From the NCBI GenBank assembly GCA_013152795.1, contig JAADFS010000152.1, forward strand, positions 1-5,098: a stretch of DNA of 5,098 nt. Direction: 5' to 3'. The stretch is from Deferribacteres bacterium (GTDB lineage Bacteria > Nitrospirota > Thermodesulfovibrionia > UBA6902). Both the position numbers and the translations under genes were made by a program. A model generated the notes under the pieces. That model saw only the letters and a list, made by a program, of their open reading frames with translations, was not told the origin of the DNA and did not search any database. Of the stretch, positions 1 to 5,057 are shown piece by piece (positions within the stretch are counted from its first letter, which is position 1; the number at the start of each line of letters is the position of its first letter).

Positions 1-213
1 AAAGACGGGCAGATAAAGCCTTCGGCCCTGAAACTGCCCGGAATGGCCGATATACTGATAATCAACTCGGATAAAAAAATGCAGAGACCTCCTTTTATCC
101 CTTCCCTGCTGAAGGAAGACGCTGAGGTCTTCTGCATGGATTTAATCAATAAAAAAGGAGAAATTGACAAATTCCTCGCCCATGTCAAAAAATATATAGA
201 TGATTTTTGGTGA
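1..213 (+). CDS. 3' end of an unrecognised protein-coding gene (partial)
   Basis: Frame 1 is open from the first base to a TGA at 211-213, giving the last 70 residues of a protein that begins outside the window. The visible part looks soluble: there is no membrane segment, a short hydrophobic strand (ADILIIN) follows an LPG turn, and the tail is Lys-rich and ends KYIDDFW. The strand-turn pattern could belong to an alpha/beta fold, but I recognise no family motif and assign no function. Its stop overlaps a possible GTG start (210-212) of the next gene, and the ccsA-like reading frame follows within 30 bases on the same strand. It is therefore probably co-transcribed with the cytochrome/haem genes. 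Its involvement in that pathway is only a guess from position. Confidence 0.7.
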   Translation, partial: KDGQIKPSALKLPGMADILIINSDKKMQRPPFIPSLLKEDAEVFCMDLINKKGEIDKFLAHVKKYIDDFW

Positions 214-225
214 TTCAAAAAATCC

Positions 226-231
226 AAGGAG
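226..231 (+). promoter_or_regulatory. Shine-Dalgarno site for the ccsA-like gene
   Basis: AAGGAG lies 8 bases upstream of a TTG at 240-242 that is in frame with the first ccsA membrane helix. This favours the TTG start over the GTG at 210, which overlaps the upstream stop as GTGA and has no comparable SD. Starting at GTG 210 would add ten residues. Confidence 0.6.
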
Positions 232-239
232 CCCTCGCA

Positions 240-389
240 TTGCTTCAGATAGAGATAAACGTACTTCTTTTTGAGCTGGCCCTCACCTTTTACTTCATAG
301 CCGCAATCACTGGTATTGCAGAGCTTTTCAGGGGGAAAAAGGCGGGAAAAAGGCATCATCGAGGGCAACGCTCTACCTCGCGATCATAG
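240..389 (+). CDS. 5' part of the ccsA/hemX-like gene, out of frame with the rest
   Basis: This is the N-terminal fragment of the cytochrome c assembly gene that continues at 458-1081. From TTG 240 it encodes MLQIEINVLLF and one strongly hydrophobic helix (about residues 8-27), then a basic turn (FRGKKAGKR). After that it runs out of homologous sense and ends at a TAG at 387-389. CcsA/HemX proteins normally begin with just such a helix. The downstream frame is open from 275 and encodes the expected second helix (ATLYLAIIGFLFHTANIIV) from about 368, before its first ATG. The two frames overlap at 275-386, and the change must fall near 330-360, where an 11-bp unit is present twice. Read alone, this fragment is only 49 residues and is unlikely to be functional. 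It should be read as exon-like part one of a single disrupted or frameshifted gene. Confidence 0.65.
   Translation: MLQIEINVLLFELALTFYFIAAITGIAELFRGKKAGKRHHRGQRSTSRS
333..354 (+). repeat. Perfect 11-bp tandem duplication inside ccsA
   Basis: The unit GGGAAAAAGGC occurs at 333-343 and again, without any gap or mismatch, at 344-354. Eleven bases are not a multiple of three, so the second copy shifts the reading frame by exactly the amount separating the two ccsA frames. Removing either copy gives the uninterrupted peptide LFRGKKASSRATLYLA. Confidence 0.95.
344..380 (+). promoter_or_regulatory. Possible -1 ribosomal frameshift signal in ccsA
   Basis: In the upstream frame the codons GGA AAA at 345-350 are preceded by G, giving the X XXY YYZ heptamer G GGA AAA (344-350). 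A slip back by one base keeps full pairing in both sites (GGG, AAA) and enters the downstream ccsA frame at AAG GCA TCA. A 5-bp hairpin, CGAGG (360-364) with CCTCG (376-380) and an 11-base loop, begins 9 bases after the heptamer, in the usual range for a stimulator. A G-rich stretch (331-335) upstream could act like an SD. The heptamer straddles the second repeat copy, so the signal may be a by-product of the duplication. Confidence 0.3.
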
Positions 390-457
390 GATTTCTGTTT
401 CATACGGCAAATATCATAGTCCGTTATATCGAGGGGGGCCATATCCCCGTTACGGAC

Positions 458-1081
458 ATGCATGAGGCGGCCTCATTCTTTTCATGGTGTGTGCTGGTGC
501 TGTTTTTCTATCACGAATTCCGTTACAAAATGGGAATGCTGAGTTCTTTTGTGATGCCCATCATCTTTGTACTGATGTTTTCCTCTGCATTTTTTTCAAG
601 GGAGATAAAGACATTAAACCCTGTGCTGGACAGCCACTGGTTTGAAATTCATGTAATCATGGCCTTTATGGGAGATGCCGCCTTTGCAATGGCCTTCGGC
701 ATCGGCACCATGTATCTCCTGCAGGAGCGGTATGTCAAGTCAAGGCATCTGGGGGACCTGTTCAGGAAGCTGCCGAGCCTCCAGTCCCTGGATGAGATCA
801 ATTTCAGGCTTATTGTCCTCGGGTTTTCACTGCTGAGTCTCGCGATTATAACCGGGATCATATGGGCGCATTCCGCGTGGGGAAGCTACTGGAGATGGGA
901 TCCGAAGGAGGTGTGGTCACTCATCACATGGCTTATTTATGCCCTTGTGCTTCACCTGAGAGTCACTGTCGGATGGCGGGGCAAGAAGGCGGCCATGCTC
1001 TCTATCATCGGCTTTGCAATTGTTATATTTGCATTTTTCGGCATAGGCCTTTTACAGAAAGGACGGCACGTCTTTTTGTAA
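458..1081 (+). CDS. ccsA: CcsA/HemX-family cytochrome c assembly protein (main 3' part)
   Basis: This is a polytopic membrane protein of the CcsA/CcmC/HemX group. In system II (Ccs/ResBC), CcsA moves or presents haem for ligation to apocytochrome c; in Bacillus the related HemX modulates GluTR. The tryptophan-rich WWD signature is complete at residues 141-153 of this frame (WGSYWRWDPKEVW). Candidate haem-ligand histidines are His60 and His65 (DSHWFEIHV) and His138 just before the WWD motif. Several hydrophobic helices are evident, with a cytoplasmic-type basic stretch at 91-104. The ATG at 458 is only the first Met in this frame: the sense continues upstream (GGHIPVTD before MHEA, as in the family) and the SD is missing, so it is not the real start. 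Joined to the fragment at 240-389, the protein would be about 276-280 residues, normal for the family. It lies directly upstream of hemA, as in other genomes with a hemX-hemA pair. The family call is firm. Whether it is CcsA proper or HemX-like, and whether it is expressed intact, are open. Confidence 0.88.
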   Translation: MHEAASFFSWCVLVLFFYHEFRYKMGMLSSFVMPIIFVLMFSSAFFSREIKTLNPVLDSHWFEIHVIMAFMGDAAFAMAFGIGTMYLLQERYVKSRHLGDLFRKLPSLQSLDEINFRLIVLGFSLLSLAIITGIIWAHSAWGSYWRWDPKEVWSLITWLIYALVLHLRVTVGWRGKKAAMLSIIGFAIVIFAFFGIGLLQKGRHVFL

Positions 1082-1138
1082 TCGACAATGAACCTTAATG
1101 TTGCATAAACAGGCAATATTTTTATGCGCCGCTGTAAG
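1076..1138 (+). repeat. Palindromic intergenic repeat, copy A
   Basis: This is an element of about 63 bases shared with 3969-4030. Conserved blocks in order are TTGTAAyCGACA, AACCTTAAT, TTGCATA, TTTTTATGC and CTGTAAG, with variable spacers. It is built as a nested inverted repeat: ACCTTA (1092-1097) pairs with TAAGGT (1135-1140, two bases past the shared block), and GCATAAA (1103-1109) pairs with TTTATGC (1121-1127). The left end includes the last codon and TAA stop of ccsA. No transposase is near. It could be a REP- or MITE-like repeat, a paired operator, or an RNA hairpin. There is no U tract after the stem, so it is not a typical terminator. Confidence 0.65.
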
Positions 1139-1146
1139 GTGAACAG

Positions 1147-1174
1147 TTGACAATTAAAATATCCGCATTATCAA
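1147..1174 (+). promoter_or_regulatory. Candidate sigma70-type promoter for hemA
   Basis: A perfect -35 TTGACA (1147-1152) is followed after 16 bases by TATCAA (1169-1174), a 4/6 match to the -10 consensus. Transcription would start near 1181 and give a leader of about 38 bases before hemA. An inverted pair, ACAATT (1150-1155) and AATTGT (1173-1178), overlaps both boxes and could be an operator. The weak -10 leaves the call moderate. Confidence 0.45.
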
Positions 1175-1193
1175 TTGTTCATTACTAAGTTAC

Positions 1194-1207
1194 TCATTAT
1201 TCATTAT
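1194..1207 (+). repeat. 7-bp tandem repeat just upstream of hemA
   Basis: TCATTAT occurs twice in perfect tandem (1194-1200 and 1201-1207). Related TTCATTA (1178-1184) and ATTCAT (1208-1213) lie on either side. The tract occupies the place where a ribosome-binding site would be expected. Confidence 0.7.
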
Positions 1208-1218
1208 ATTCATCGTCC

Positions 1219-2502
1219 ATGAACATATTGGTTATAGGTCTCAACCACAAAACAGCAGCACTGGATGTACGCGAGAAGGTCGCCTTTGACGGCGCCAGGC
1301 TTGACGAGGCCATGAATATGCTGAAGAACTCCGGCGCTGTGAAAGAAAACATAATCCTCTCGACATGCAACAGGGTGGAGATATACGCAGTTGTCAATGA
1401 CATCGGTTCGGGCGTTGAGAGCATTAAGAATTTCCTCTCGTCTTTTCATAATGTGCCGCTGGAGTTCCTGGATAAATCACTTTACGTGTACACGGGCGCG
1501 GATGCCGTAAGGCATCTGTACAGGGTGGCATCAAGCCTGGACTCAATGGTCGTCGGAGAGCCGCAGATACTCGGGCAGTTGAAGGATGCCTTCGAGGCCG
1601 CACTCAGGAACAGGAGCACCGGCGTTCTCCTGAACAAGCTGATGAGAAAGGCCGTGTCAACGGCAAAGAGGATCAGGACGGAGACAAAGATCGCTGAAAG
1701 CGCCGTAAGCATAAGCTTTGCGGCTGTCGAGCTTGCAAAGAAGATATTCGACGACCTGTCCTCAAAGTCCTTTATGCTCATAGGCGCCGGCGAGATGGCC
1801 GAGCTTGCCGCCAGGCACCTGATAACCAACGGCGTGAAAAAGGTCTTTGTGACCAACCGCACCGCTGCAAGGGCCGAAGAGCTTGCCGCGGAGTTTCACG
1901 GCAAGGCCGTGCCCTTTGAAGATTTCATACGTGAATTGCTGCACACCGACATCATCATATGCTCCACGGGCGCCCCCCACTATATACTGAAAAAGGAGCA
2001 GTTGCAGAGGATAATGAAAGAGAGAAGGCAGAAGCCCGTGTTTATAATCGACATATCCGTCCCGAGAAACATAGATCCCAGGATCAATGACCTGGACAAT
2101 GTTTACCTCTACGATATAGACAACCTCCAGGGGATCATTGAAACGAATCTCAATGAAAGGGCGAAAGAGGCGGAAAAGGCCGAAAAGATTGTGGACGAGG
2201 AGATTGACTCATTCCTGAAATGGAAAGAGTCGCTGTCAGCGGCTCCGACCATAGTGGCGCTCAGGAACAAGGCCGAAGAGATAAGAAAGGCAGAGCTGGA
2301 GAAGGTGCTCAGGAAACTCGGCCCCATGGAAGAAGACAGGATAAAGTCCATAGAGTATCTCACGGTATCCATTGTCAACAAGATCATTCACCCTCCCACT
2401 GCAGCGCTGAAGGCCGATGACGAAGACAAGGAACAAATGCTGGACATCGTCCAGAAGTTATTCAACCTGAAAATAGAGAGTGACAATAATGACAAGAGAT
2501 AA
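1219..2502 (+). CDS. hemA: Glutamyl-tRNA reductase (HemA, GluTR)
   Basis: GluTR reduces glutamyl-tRNA(Glu) with NADPH to glutamate-1-semialdehyde, the first committed and usually rate-limiting step of C5-pathway tetrapyrrole synthesis in the cytoplasm. The 427-residue length is normal. The N-terminus GLNHKTA (7-13) is canonical and fixes the ATG. The catalytic nucleophile is Cys50 in LSTCNRVEIY. His99 and the SLDSMVVGEPQILGQ block (106-120) complete the active site. The Rossmann NADPH domain follows with GAGEMAELAARHL (189-201), TNRT (212-215) and DISVPRNIDP (278-287). A long linker helix (about 310-340) and the C-terminal dimerisation helices, with the HPPTAALK motif (391-398), end the protein. 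No key residue is missing. No SD precedes the ATG: the 5' side is AT-rich TCATTAT repeats, so initiation may be weak or leader-dependent. The gene follows ccsA after 137 bases that hold repeat A and a candidate promoter, and overlaps hemC. Confidence 0.97.
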   Translation: MNILVIGLNHKTAALDVREKVAFDGARLDEAMNMLKNSGAVKENIILSTCNRVEIYAVVNDIGSGVESIKNFLSSFHNVPLEFLDKSLYVYTGADAVRHLYRVASSLDSMVVGEPQILGQLKDAFEAALRNRSTGVLLNKLMRKAVSTAKRIRTETKIAESAVSISFAAVELAKKIFDDLSSKSFMLIGAGEMAELAARHLITNGVKKVFVTNRTAARAEELAAEFHGKAVPFEDFIRELLHTDIIICSTGAPHYILKKEQLQRIMKERRQKPVFIIDISVPRNIDPRINDLDNVYLYDIDNLQGIIETNLNERAKEAEKAEKIVDEEIDSFLKWKESLSAAPTIVALRNKAEEIRKAELEKVLRKLGPMEEDRIKSIEYLTVSIVNKIIHPPTAALKADDEDKEQMLDIVQKLFNLKIESDNNDKR

Positions 2503-3475
2503 ACTGGTTATCGCAACCCGCGGCAGCAAGCTTGCACTGTGGCAGGCCGAGTGGGTGAAGTCGGAGATTGAAAAGATCGAACCCTCACTGAAAGTCGAAC
2601 TCAATAAAATCCGCACCACAGGCGACAAGATACTCGACGTCCCGCTCGCACAGGTGGGTGGCAAGGGGCTTTTCGTCAAGGAAATAGAAGAGGCCATGCT
2701 CAAGGGCGAGGCCGACCTTGCGGTCCACAGCATGAAAGACGTGCCGACCGCGCTTCCCGCGGGGCTGCATCTTTCCGCGATATGCAAAAGGGAAGACCCC
2801 AGGGATGCGATAATAACGGCAGCCGGGAAGAAATCCGGAACCCGGAACCCGGAATACGATATAATAAATGACCTGCCGCGCGGTGCAAGGGTGGGCACGA
2901 GCAGCCTGAGGAGGATATGCCAGCTTTTAAACAGGCGCCCGGACCTGAGGCTGACCAACCTGAGGGGCAATGTCGATACGCGGATCAGAAAGCTGGATGA
3001 AGGTGAGTTTGACGCAATCATTCTCGCAGCCGCAGGTGTGAAGAGGCTCGGCAGGGCCGACAGGATAACGGCGATACTGCCGGCAGAGACCAGTCTTCCC
3101 GCAATAGGGCAGGGGGCCATAGGCATAGAGTGCAGGGTTGACGACGGATTTACAAACAGACTCCTCGGAAACCTTAATCATGAGGAGACGTCAATATGCA
3201 TAAGGGCTGAACGTGCGTTCCTTGAGAGGCTTGAAGGCGGCTGCCAGGTGCCCATAGCGGCCCATGCACAGTTGGAGAACCGGACAGGGAGCGCGGAATC
3301 CGCAACGCTTTTCATTGAAGGCCTTGTAGGCAGCCTCGACGGCAAAACAATCATCAGGGACTCCCTGCGGGCCGGTCCCGGCGAAGCCGAATCCGCGGGC
3401 AAGACGCTTGCGGAAAAGCTGCTTTCAGAGGGGGCGGAGGAAATACTTAAAGAGGTCTACGGGCAAAACTCATAA
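2489..3475 (+). CDS. hemC: Hydroxymethylbilane synthase (porphobilinogen deaminase, HemC)
   Basis: HemC condenses four porphobilinogen molecules into hydroxymethylbilane, using a covalent dipyrromethane cofactor. I chose ATG 2489 (328 residues): the protein then starts MTRDKLVIATRGSKLALWQ like its family, and a GAGAG SD-like run ends 8 bases upstream. GTG 2480 would add three residues. Motifs in order are RGSKLAL (11-17), VGGKGLFVKEIE (56-67), HSMKDVP with the catalytic Asp84 (80-86), REDPRDA (101-107), VGTSSLRR (135-142), LRGNVDTR (158-165), LPAIGQGAIGIE (203-214) and GGCQVPIAAHA (250-260), where Cys252 anchors the cofactor. Between REDPRDA and VGTSSLRR there are about ten more residues than in E. 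coli HemC as I recall it; a 7-bp triplicate encodes most of the excess. The start overlaps the hemA end by 14 bases, implying coupled translation. Nearby hemD or hemB genes are absent from the window. Confidence 0.97.
   Translation: MTRDKLVIATRGSKLALWQAEWVKSEIEKIEPSLKVELNKIRTTGDKILDVPLAQVGGKGLFVKEIEEAMLKGEADLAVHSMKDVPTALPAGLHLSAICKREDPRDAIITAAGKKSGTRNPEYDIINDLPRGARVGTSSLRRICQLLNRRPDLRLTNLRGNVDTRIRKLDEGEFDAIILAAAGVKRLGRADRITAILPAETSLPAIGQGAIGIECRVDDGFTNRLLGNLNHEETSICIRAERAFLERLEGGCQVPIAAHAQLENRTGSAESATLFIEGLVGSLDGKTIIRDSLRAGPGEAESAGKTLAEKLLSEGAEEILKEVYGQNS
2834..2854 (+). repeat. 7-bp triplicate inside hemC
   Basis: Three adjacent 7-bp units read TCCGGAA, CCCGGAA, CCCGGAA. Three sevens make seven whole codons, so the repeat is read in frame as SGTRNPE (residues 116-122 from ATG 2489). 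It lies in a loop between two conserved HemC motifs and does not disturb either. Confidence 0.9.
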
Positions 3476-3479
3476 ACAC

Positions 3480-3498
3480 GGGGCAGACTCCCCTGCCC
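3480..3498 (+). terminator. Weak hairpin after hemC
   Basis: GGGCAG (3481-3486) pairs with CTGCCC (3493-3498) around a 6-base loop, starting six bases after the hemC stop. No T-run follows (the next bases are TGTCGGAAA), so intrinsic termination is doubtful. It may instead act as a 3'-end stabiliser or partial attenuator between hemC and the next gene. Confidence 0.3.
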
Positions 3499-3530
3499 TG
3501 TCGGAAATATTATAAGGCAGGATTGGAACA

Positions 3531-3956
3531 TTGATACTGACACGAAGGGATACGGACAACAGATACATTGCATACTTCAGGAATCCCCTGTTCGGGATAT
3601 CCGCGTCTTCCGCTTACGGACTTCCGAACTCGCTCACACACTTCCCCCTGGTGCTCATGATCTCATATGTCGGCATTATTGTATGCGGCCAGTTTGCAAA
3701 ACCGCTGCTTCCGGTGTATTTCATCATCGCCCTGTATGTTGCCCGTGATATGGTGCTCATGGCATATAAAAACCTCTCTGTGCCAGCCGCTATATGGGCG
3801 GTCTTTATTCCGGTAATTATATATAAGAAGGAAATAGCGGCCTTCCTCGCGCCTGATTCGCAGCGCTTCTCCATCTACGCCACCATAGCCGTTGTGGGCC
3901 TGTTTGTGTTCTACATGGTATGTTACATACACTATTTTCTCAAATGGCGGGATTAA
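3531..3956 (+). CDS. Small four-helix membrane protein of unknown function
   Basis: I do not recognise the family. The 141-residue product starts with a polar, basic N-terminus (LTRRDTDNRYIAYFRNPL). It then has four hydrophobic segments at about residues 38-56, 59-79, 84-105 and 114-137, with short basic turns (ARD, YKK) and a final KWRD, so it should be an integral inner-membrane protein. No catalytic or metal-binding motif stands out; the only cysteines are at 52 and 131, both within membrane segments. The TTG start is chosen because AGGA lies 8 bases upstream (3519-3522) and no ATG occurs before the first helix. It follows hemC by 55 bases on the same strand and may belong to the same transcript. 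A role linked to haem or cytochromes is possible from position only. It faces the lipoprotein gene convergently across repeat copy B. Confidence 0.7.
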   Translation: MILTRRDTDNRYIAYFRNPLFGISASSAYGLPNSLTHFPLVLMISYVGIIVCGQFAKPLLPVYFIIALYVARDMVLMAYKNLSVPAAIWAVFIPVIIYKKEIAAFLAPDSQRFSIYATIAVVGLFVFYMVCYIHYFLKWRD

Positions 3957-3968
3957 CTCCCGATTCCC

Positions 3969-4030
3969 TTGTAACCGACATAAACCTTAATATTGCATAG
4001 AAGCCGAGAAAATTTTTATGCAACTGTAAG
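3969..4030 (+). repeat. Palindromic intergenic repeat, copy B
   Basis: This is the second copy of the element at 1076-1138, in the same orientation, filling the gap between two convergent genes. The conserved blocks TTGTAAyCGACA, AACCTTAAT, TTGCATA, TTTTTATGC and CTGTAAG are all present in order. The nested pairing is kept: GCATAGA (3995-4001, one mismatch) with TTTATGC (4015-4021), and CTTA (3986-3989) with TAAG (4027-4030). The loop differs in sequence from copy A while the arms agree, as expected for an element selected or copied for its palindrome. Confidence 0.65.
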
Positions 4031-4038
4031 TAACGCTA

Positions 4039-4797
4039 TCAGTAGGTTACACTTGTCCCCGTTAGAATATACACAAACTGCCAGACGTGGGTTTTCTCAC
4101 CTGTGTAATGAGAAAAATTCGATATTTTTTTTATAGCGCCCAGTCCCGGAACATACCATATTGTATCATTGCCTTCAGTCCTGTGCCCATTGGTATAACT
4201 ATGCGTGTAATTTGTTTCTATACGATAAGATTCATATGTGCCCATTTCAATAGATACATATTCTATACTCTCAACAGAATAAGAATAAGTCCCTGAATCA
4301 CCGTTATCATAAGCAACCGACGTGCTATAACTTTGCCCGACAGCAAGAGGGCTTTCAGCAGAAAGGAAATATCCCTTCGGCGGGGAAGTTACCCATTTAA
4401 CCTCAGTTCCCCATCCGCAATTGTAATGAGTACCATTTGCATCCTGAAAAAAATAAGTGTGGGAACTCCTTACAAACTTCCCGCGAGACCCTGTCATATC
4501 TATAACTTTATATTTGTCAAGACAGTCGATTCCGCTGACAGGTGATCTTTGGGTATCAAATAATATACTAACGGTTGAACTACCACTTAAGTTATCAGTT
4601 GCCGTACCGTCACTCCAGGTCGCAGTTACTGAATATTCCCAGTTATCGCCCGGAGAAACAGTTCTTAGAATATTCGTTTTCAAACCTATAACTTGCTCCT
4701 GAGTCGGGGAAGTACTTTTATCTCCTCCGCCACTACCACAGGCAAAGGCAAAGGAACAGATACAAATGATCAACGCTGCCGTTTTGAAAGATCTCAC
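4039..4797 (-). CDS. Secreted lipoprotein of unknown function
   Basis: The 252-residue product has a classic lipoprotein signal: basic start MRSFK, a hydrophobic core, and the lipobox AFAC with Cys20 as the lipidated residue. A GSGGGDKSTS linker follows. Gly at +2, with no Asp, suggests export to the outer membrane. The mature part is beta-rich and aromatic (PGDNWEYSVTATW at 49-61) with two cysteines (92 and 127) that could form a disulfide. It ends with DTIWYVPGLGAIKKI (211-225), a pattern I associate with uncharacterised periplasmic or outer-membrane lipoproteins of environmental bacteria; I cannot name the family. The start is GTG at 4797-4795, with GGAGG 8 bases upstream. By hand count of two lines the gene is about 40% GC, against 68% for one hemC line, so its composition differs clearly from the haem block and it may be a later arrival. 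It is convergent with the membrane-protein gene and has its own promoter. Confidence 0.82.
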   Translation of the reverse strand: MRSFKTAALIICICSFAFACGSGGGDKSTSPTQEQVIGLKTNILRTVSPGDNWEYSVTATWSDGTATDNLSGSSTVSILFDTQRSPVSGIDCLDKYKVIDMTGSRGKFVRSSHTYFFQDANGTHYNCGWGTEVKWVTSPPKGYFLSAESPLAVGQSYSTSVAYDNGDSGTYSYSVESIEYVSIEMGTYESYRIETNYTHSYTNGHRTEGNDTIWYVPGLGAIKKISNFSHYTGEKTHVWQFVYILTGTSVTY

Positions 4798-4805
4798 TTT
4801 TGTCC

Positions 4806-4810
4806 CCTCC
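4806..4810 (-). promoter_or_regulatory. Shine-Dalgarno site of the lipoprotein gene
   Basis: CCTCC on the + strand reads GGAGG on the - strand, 8 bases before the GTG start. This strong site supports GTG rather than any later ATG and keeps the full signal peptide. Confidence 0.8.
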
Positions 4811-4853
4811 GTTTCTGAAGTTTTTTTCTTGTTTAGATCTTGTAATTTATTAA

Positions 4854-4882
4854 ATTGTATCGTGAATGCTGTGTTTTTGCAA
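4854..4882 (-). promoter_or_regulatory. Sigma70-type promoter of the lipoprotein gene
   Basis: On the - strand, TTGCAA (4882-4877; 4/6 to the -35 consensus) is followed by exactly 17 bases and TACAAT (4859-4854; 5/6 to the -10 consensus). Transcription would begin near 4847 and give a leader of about 50 bases before the GTG start. Confidence 0.6.
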
Positions 4883-4962
4883 TCACCGTTGTTTTGCCAC
4901 TGTAATAAGATGAAGCGATAACATTTTGTGAATAGTATGCTTGAACCCTGTTACTCTCCATC

Positions 4963-5017
4963 TTGCATAAACCAGCGGACTCCTCTGAACTGCCGACGGT
5001 ATTTTTATGAAACCGTC
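4963..5017 (+). repeat. Diverged relative of the palindromic repeat (copy C), with its own hairpin
   Basis: TTGCATAAAC (4963-4972, identical to copy A over these ten bases) is followed 29 bases later by TTTTTATG (5002-5009), the two core arms of copies A and B. The outer CTTAAT and CTGTAAG blocks are absent and the spacer is longer. The right arm lies in the loop of a second hairpin, GACGGT (4995-5000) with ACCGTC (5012-5017). The relationship to A and B is plausible, not proven. Confidence 0.35.
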
Positions 5018-5038
5018 AGCCCTGCCGCATTACAAAAT

Positions 5039-5052
5039 ATGATTTATATCAT
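5039..5052. promoter_or_regulatory. FNR/CRP-type palindromic operator
   Basis: ATGAT-TTAT-ATCAT is a perfect 14-bp palindrome with the core TGAT-N4-ATCA of FNR/Dnr-family sites (consensus TTGAT-N4-ATCAA). It lies in a gene-free region upstream of a consensus -10 box. It fits control by an oxygen- or nitric-oxide-responsive CRP/FNR regulator. A single short palindrome in AT-rich DNA can arise by chance. Confidence 0.45.
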
Positions 5053-5057
5053 GGTCA

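Noticed and set aside
458..460. ATG 458 as the true start of ccsA
   Set aside because: Upstream in-frame codons continue the family sequence (HIPVTD before MHEA), the helices upstream would be lost, and no SD is correctly spaced.
862..1098. Short + strand frame overlapping the ccsA 3' half
   Set aside because: The overlapping frame encodes the WWD motif; this one has no family features.
1092..1127. Sigma54 promoter based on the TTGCA in the repeat
   Set aside because: The required GG of the -24 element is not found at the right distance before TTGCA in copies A or B.
1482..1862. Open frame of 126 codons on the - strand inside hemA
   Set aside because: Antisense shadow of a certain gene, without recognisable motif or start signal.
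2458..3126. Long open frame of 222 codons on the - strand
   Set aside because: It lies antisense inside hemC, whose motifs are complete; it is Ser/Leu-rich low-complexity sense typical of the opposite strand of GC-rich genes, with no SD.
3948..3962. CGGGA/TCCCG hairpin over the stop codon of the 141-residue gene
   Set aside because: Only 5 bp with no clear T tract; too weak to call a terminator.
4087..4702. Three short + strand open frames opposite the lipoprotein gene
   Set aside because: The - strand frame has a signal peptide, lipobox, SD and promoter, so these are shadows.
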